A stretch of DNA of 5,864 nucleotides from a bacterium (lineage in GTDB: Bacteria; SZUA-79; Acidulodesulfobacterales; Acidulodesulfobacteraceae), in NCBI GenBank assembly GCA_021813595.1, contig JAKAKF010000136.1, forward strand, positions 1 through 5,864. The letters run 5' to 3'. The notes under the pieces are model-generated. The model was not told the DNA's origin and made no database searches. It was given only the letters and a program-made list of their open reading frames with translations. The translations under genes were made by a program, and so were the position numbers. Below, one piece after another: positions 4,484 through 5,864 of this stretch. Positions within the stretch are counted from its first letter, which is position 1. Every line of letters begins with the position of its first letter.

Positions 4484-5864
4484 ATGGCAAAGAAAAATTT
4501 CAATCAGTTTGAAAGCAAAGAAAATCCCACGGAATTCGAGATATTGCTCGGGTCTTACGAAAACATGAACAGCAGGGGGCTTGTAAGACAGGGCAGAATT
4601 TTGGATATCGACGAGAATTATGTTTATGTCGATATAGGCGACAAATCTGACGGAATAATTACTATCCAGGAAATCTCGTCGGGCGGAAATATAGATATTA
4701 CCGGTATAAGCGTTGGAGATTCCATAGAAGTTTTCGTCGGAAGCTACGACGATAAATTAGGCTATCTTATATGTTCGCGCGAGAAGGCTAAAAACGTATA
4801 CGCTTTAGACGATATAGAAAAAGTTTGCAGCGACAACGAAACTATAAAAGGAGTCGTAACGGCAAAAACCAAAGGCGGACTTATAATAGATTTAAACGGC
4901 ATAACCGCGTTTCTTCCGGGCTCTCAGATAGACGTTAAGCTTACAAGAGATTTCGACGCATTTCTCGGCAAAACTTTAGATTTAAAAGTTATAAGCGTCG
5001 ATAAAAAGAACTGCAACGTCATAGTGTCCAGAAGAAAGGTCATCGAAGACGAAATAAAGAAATTAAAAGAAAATGTTTTAACGGATATAAAAGAGGGCGA
5101 CGTTCTGGAGGGAATAGTTAAAAATATTACCGATTACGGCGTTTTTATCGACCTTGGCGGAATGGACGGACTCATTTATATTACCGATATTTCATGGAAA
5201 AGAATATCGCATCCGAGCGAAGTTTTAAGCCTCGGACAAAAAATCAACGTAAAGGTAATTAAGTTCGACGAAGAGAAACGCAGGGTATCGCTTGGATATA
5301 AACAGCTTTTCGACGATCCGTGGCAGAATATTACGGAAAGGCATAAGCCCGGAGATATTATCGAAGGAGTTATAATAAATATTACCGATTACGGCGCATT
5401 CGTCGAGCTGGACGACGACGTAGAGGGACTTATACATTTATCCGAAATGTCCTGGGACAAAAAACAGACCGACCCGAAAACTTTCCTGACGAAAGGACAG
5501 AGGGTTAAGGCTTATATATTAAGCATAGAGCCGGAAACCAGAAAATTGTCCTTAAGTTTAAAAAGGCTGACGGAAAGCCCGTGGAATTTACTTAAAGAAA
5601 AATATACCGTAGGCACGGTAGTCGACGGTACGGTTAAAAATATTTACGAATTCGGCGTTTCCGTCGAATTAGAGCCTAATTTAGAGGGATATATAAAACA
5701 GAACGATTTTTCGTGGACGAAAAGAACGAAGCATCCCCACGAACTTTTTAAGCAGGGCGACCCGGTTAAAGCCGTCGTTTTAAGCATAGACGAAGACAAA
5801 CAGAGGATTTATCTCGGAATAAAACAGCTTACCGAAAGTCCCTGGTCGCAAATTAAGGAAAAAT
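4484..5864 (+). CDS. rpsA: 30S ribosomal protein S1 (3'-truncated by the window edge)
   Basis: Ribosomal protein S1 binds mRNA and helps load it onto the 30S subunit. The reading frame is open from ATG 4484 to the window end (460 codons plus one base), with no internal stop. Five S1-type OB-fold repeats can be read: R1 about residues 34-100 (degenerate), R2 118-184 (degenerate), R3 205-273, R4 290-360 and R5 377-447. R3-R5 carry the typical pattern G-x-V-x-N-I-x-(D/E)-(Y/F)-G-(V/A)-x-V, with ISW, MSW and FSW followed by HP or DP. The linkers repeat DPWQ, SPWN and SPWS. R1-R2 of the family bind the ribosome through S2, and later repeats bind RNA. Most S1 proteins of this type have six repeats and about 550-600 residues, so roughly 100-130 residues lie beyond the edge. 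The start MAKKNFNQFES is supported by the upstream AGGAGGT, though the spacing is long. Confidence 0.95.
   Translation, partial: MAKKNFNQFESKENPTEFEILLGSYENMNSRGLVRQGRILDIDENYVYVDIGDKSDGIITIQEISSGGNIDITGISVGDSIEVFVGSYDDKLGYLICSREKAKNVYALDDIEKVCSDNETIKGVVTAKTKGGLIIDLNGITAFLPGSQIDVKLTRDFDAFLGKTLDLKVISVDKKNCNVIVSRRKVIEDEIKKLKENVLTDIKEGDVLEGIVKNITDYGVFIDLGGMDGLIYITDISWKRISHPSEVLSLGQKINVKVIKFDEEKRRVSLGYKQLFDDPWQNITERHKPGDIIEGVIINITDYGAFVELDDDVEGLIHLSEMSWDKKQTDPKTFLTKGQRVKAYILSIEPETRKLSLSLKRLTESPWNLLKEKYTVGTVVDGTVKNIYEFGVSVELEPNLEGYIKQNDFSWTKRTKHPHELFKQGDPVKAVVLSIDEDKQRIYLGIKQLTESPWSQIKEK
5122..5141 (+). repeat. 20-bp direct repeat, copy 1, in S1 repeat R3
   Basis: The 20 bases at 5122-5141 are identical to those at 5377-5396. 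Both encode the N-I-T-D-Y-G core of consecutive S1 domains, 255 bases (85 codons) apart. The identity is at DNA level, including synonymous positions. Confidence 0.8.
5377..5396 (+). repeat. 20-bp direct repeat, copy 2, in S1 repeat R4
   Basis: Second copy of the 5122-5141 sequence, in the same reading frame. Flanking codons differ: GTTTTTATC follows copy 1 and GCATTCGTC follows copy 2. Identity is therefore confined to the core of the domain. Confidence 0.8.

Noticed and set aside
860..5437. Open frames on the minus strand (for example 1322-1633, 2737-3132 and 5225-5437)
   Set aside because: They lie wholly or largely antisense to well-recognised genes, have no recognisable domains, and are expected from the codon bias of the real frames.
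3490..5864. Possible IspH-S1 fusion as in some clostridia
   Set aside because: ispH ends at a clear TGA (4354-4356), and the 127-base gap contains a hairpin and a separate Shine-Dalgarno and start for rpsA.
1..5864. Mobile elements, CRISPR arrays, tRNA/rRNA genes or defence genes
   Set aside because: No transposase-like frame, terminal inverted repeats, regularly spaced repeats or RNA-gene sequence was seen; nearly all the DNA is accounted for by housekeeping genes.

Overview
No novel system is visible here. The window is a compact, all-plus-strand housekeeping cluster: the tail of a HisC-type aminotransferase, then aroF (DAHP synthase), tyrA (prephenate dehydrogenase), aroA (EPSP synthase), ispH (last step of the MEP isoprenoid pathway) and rpsA (ribosomal protein S1, open at the right edge). 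I assign the genes from motifs and family resemblance read by eye; no database search was run.

Organism: a Gram-negative-like bacterium with moderately AT-rich DNA and heavy use of ATA (Ile) and AAA (Lys) codons. The order aminotransferase/aroF/tyrA/aroA followed by ispH and rpsA resembles clusters I recall from Geobacter and other former Deltaproteobacteria, where cmk (cytidylate kinase) usually lies between aroA and ispH. Here cmk is absent. The lineage is an inference and could be a related uncultured phylum.

Layout: 1-75 is the aminotransferase C-terminus. 76-154 is an AT-rich gap with a good candidate sigma70 promoter and a strong Shine-Dalgarno for aroF. 155-1174 is aroF, 1200-2081 tyrA, and 2078-3451 aroA, which starts at TTG and overlaps tyrA by 4 bases. 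3490-4356 is ispH. 4357-4483 is a leader region with a perfect 13-bp hairpin, a 9-bp tandem repeat, a candidate promoter and a strong but distant Shine-Dalgarno. rpsA runs from 4484 off the right end, with five S1 repeats present.

How the genes work together: AroF makes the first intermediate of the shikimate pathway and AroA the sixth. TyrA takes prephenate toward tyrosine, and the HisC-like aminotransferase can plausibly do the final transamination. AroF carries an N-terminal ferredoxin-like regulatory domain whose His29 and Ser31 match the tyrosine-sensing residues of the Thermotoga maritima enzyme, so end-product inhibition by tyrosine is the likely control. IspH and S1 are unrelated housekeeping functions; the hairpin and candidate promoter at 4381-4448 probably separate rpsA expression from the aromatic operon.

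The points most worth a second look are the regulatory details: the missing cmk, the rpsA leader, the SD-poor starts of tyrA and ispH, and the A9 tract in tyrA.
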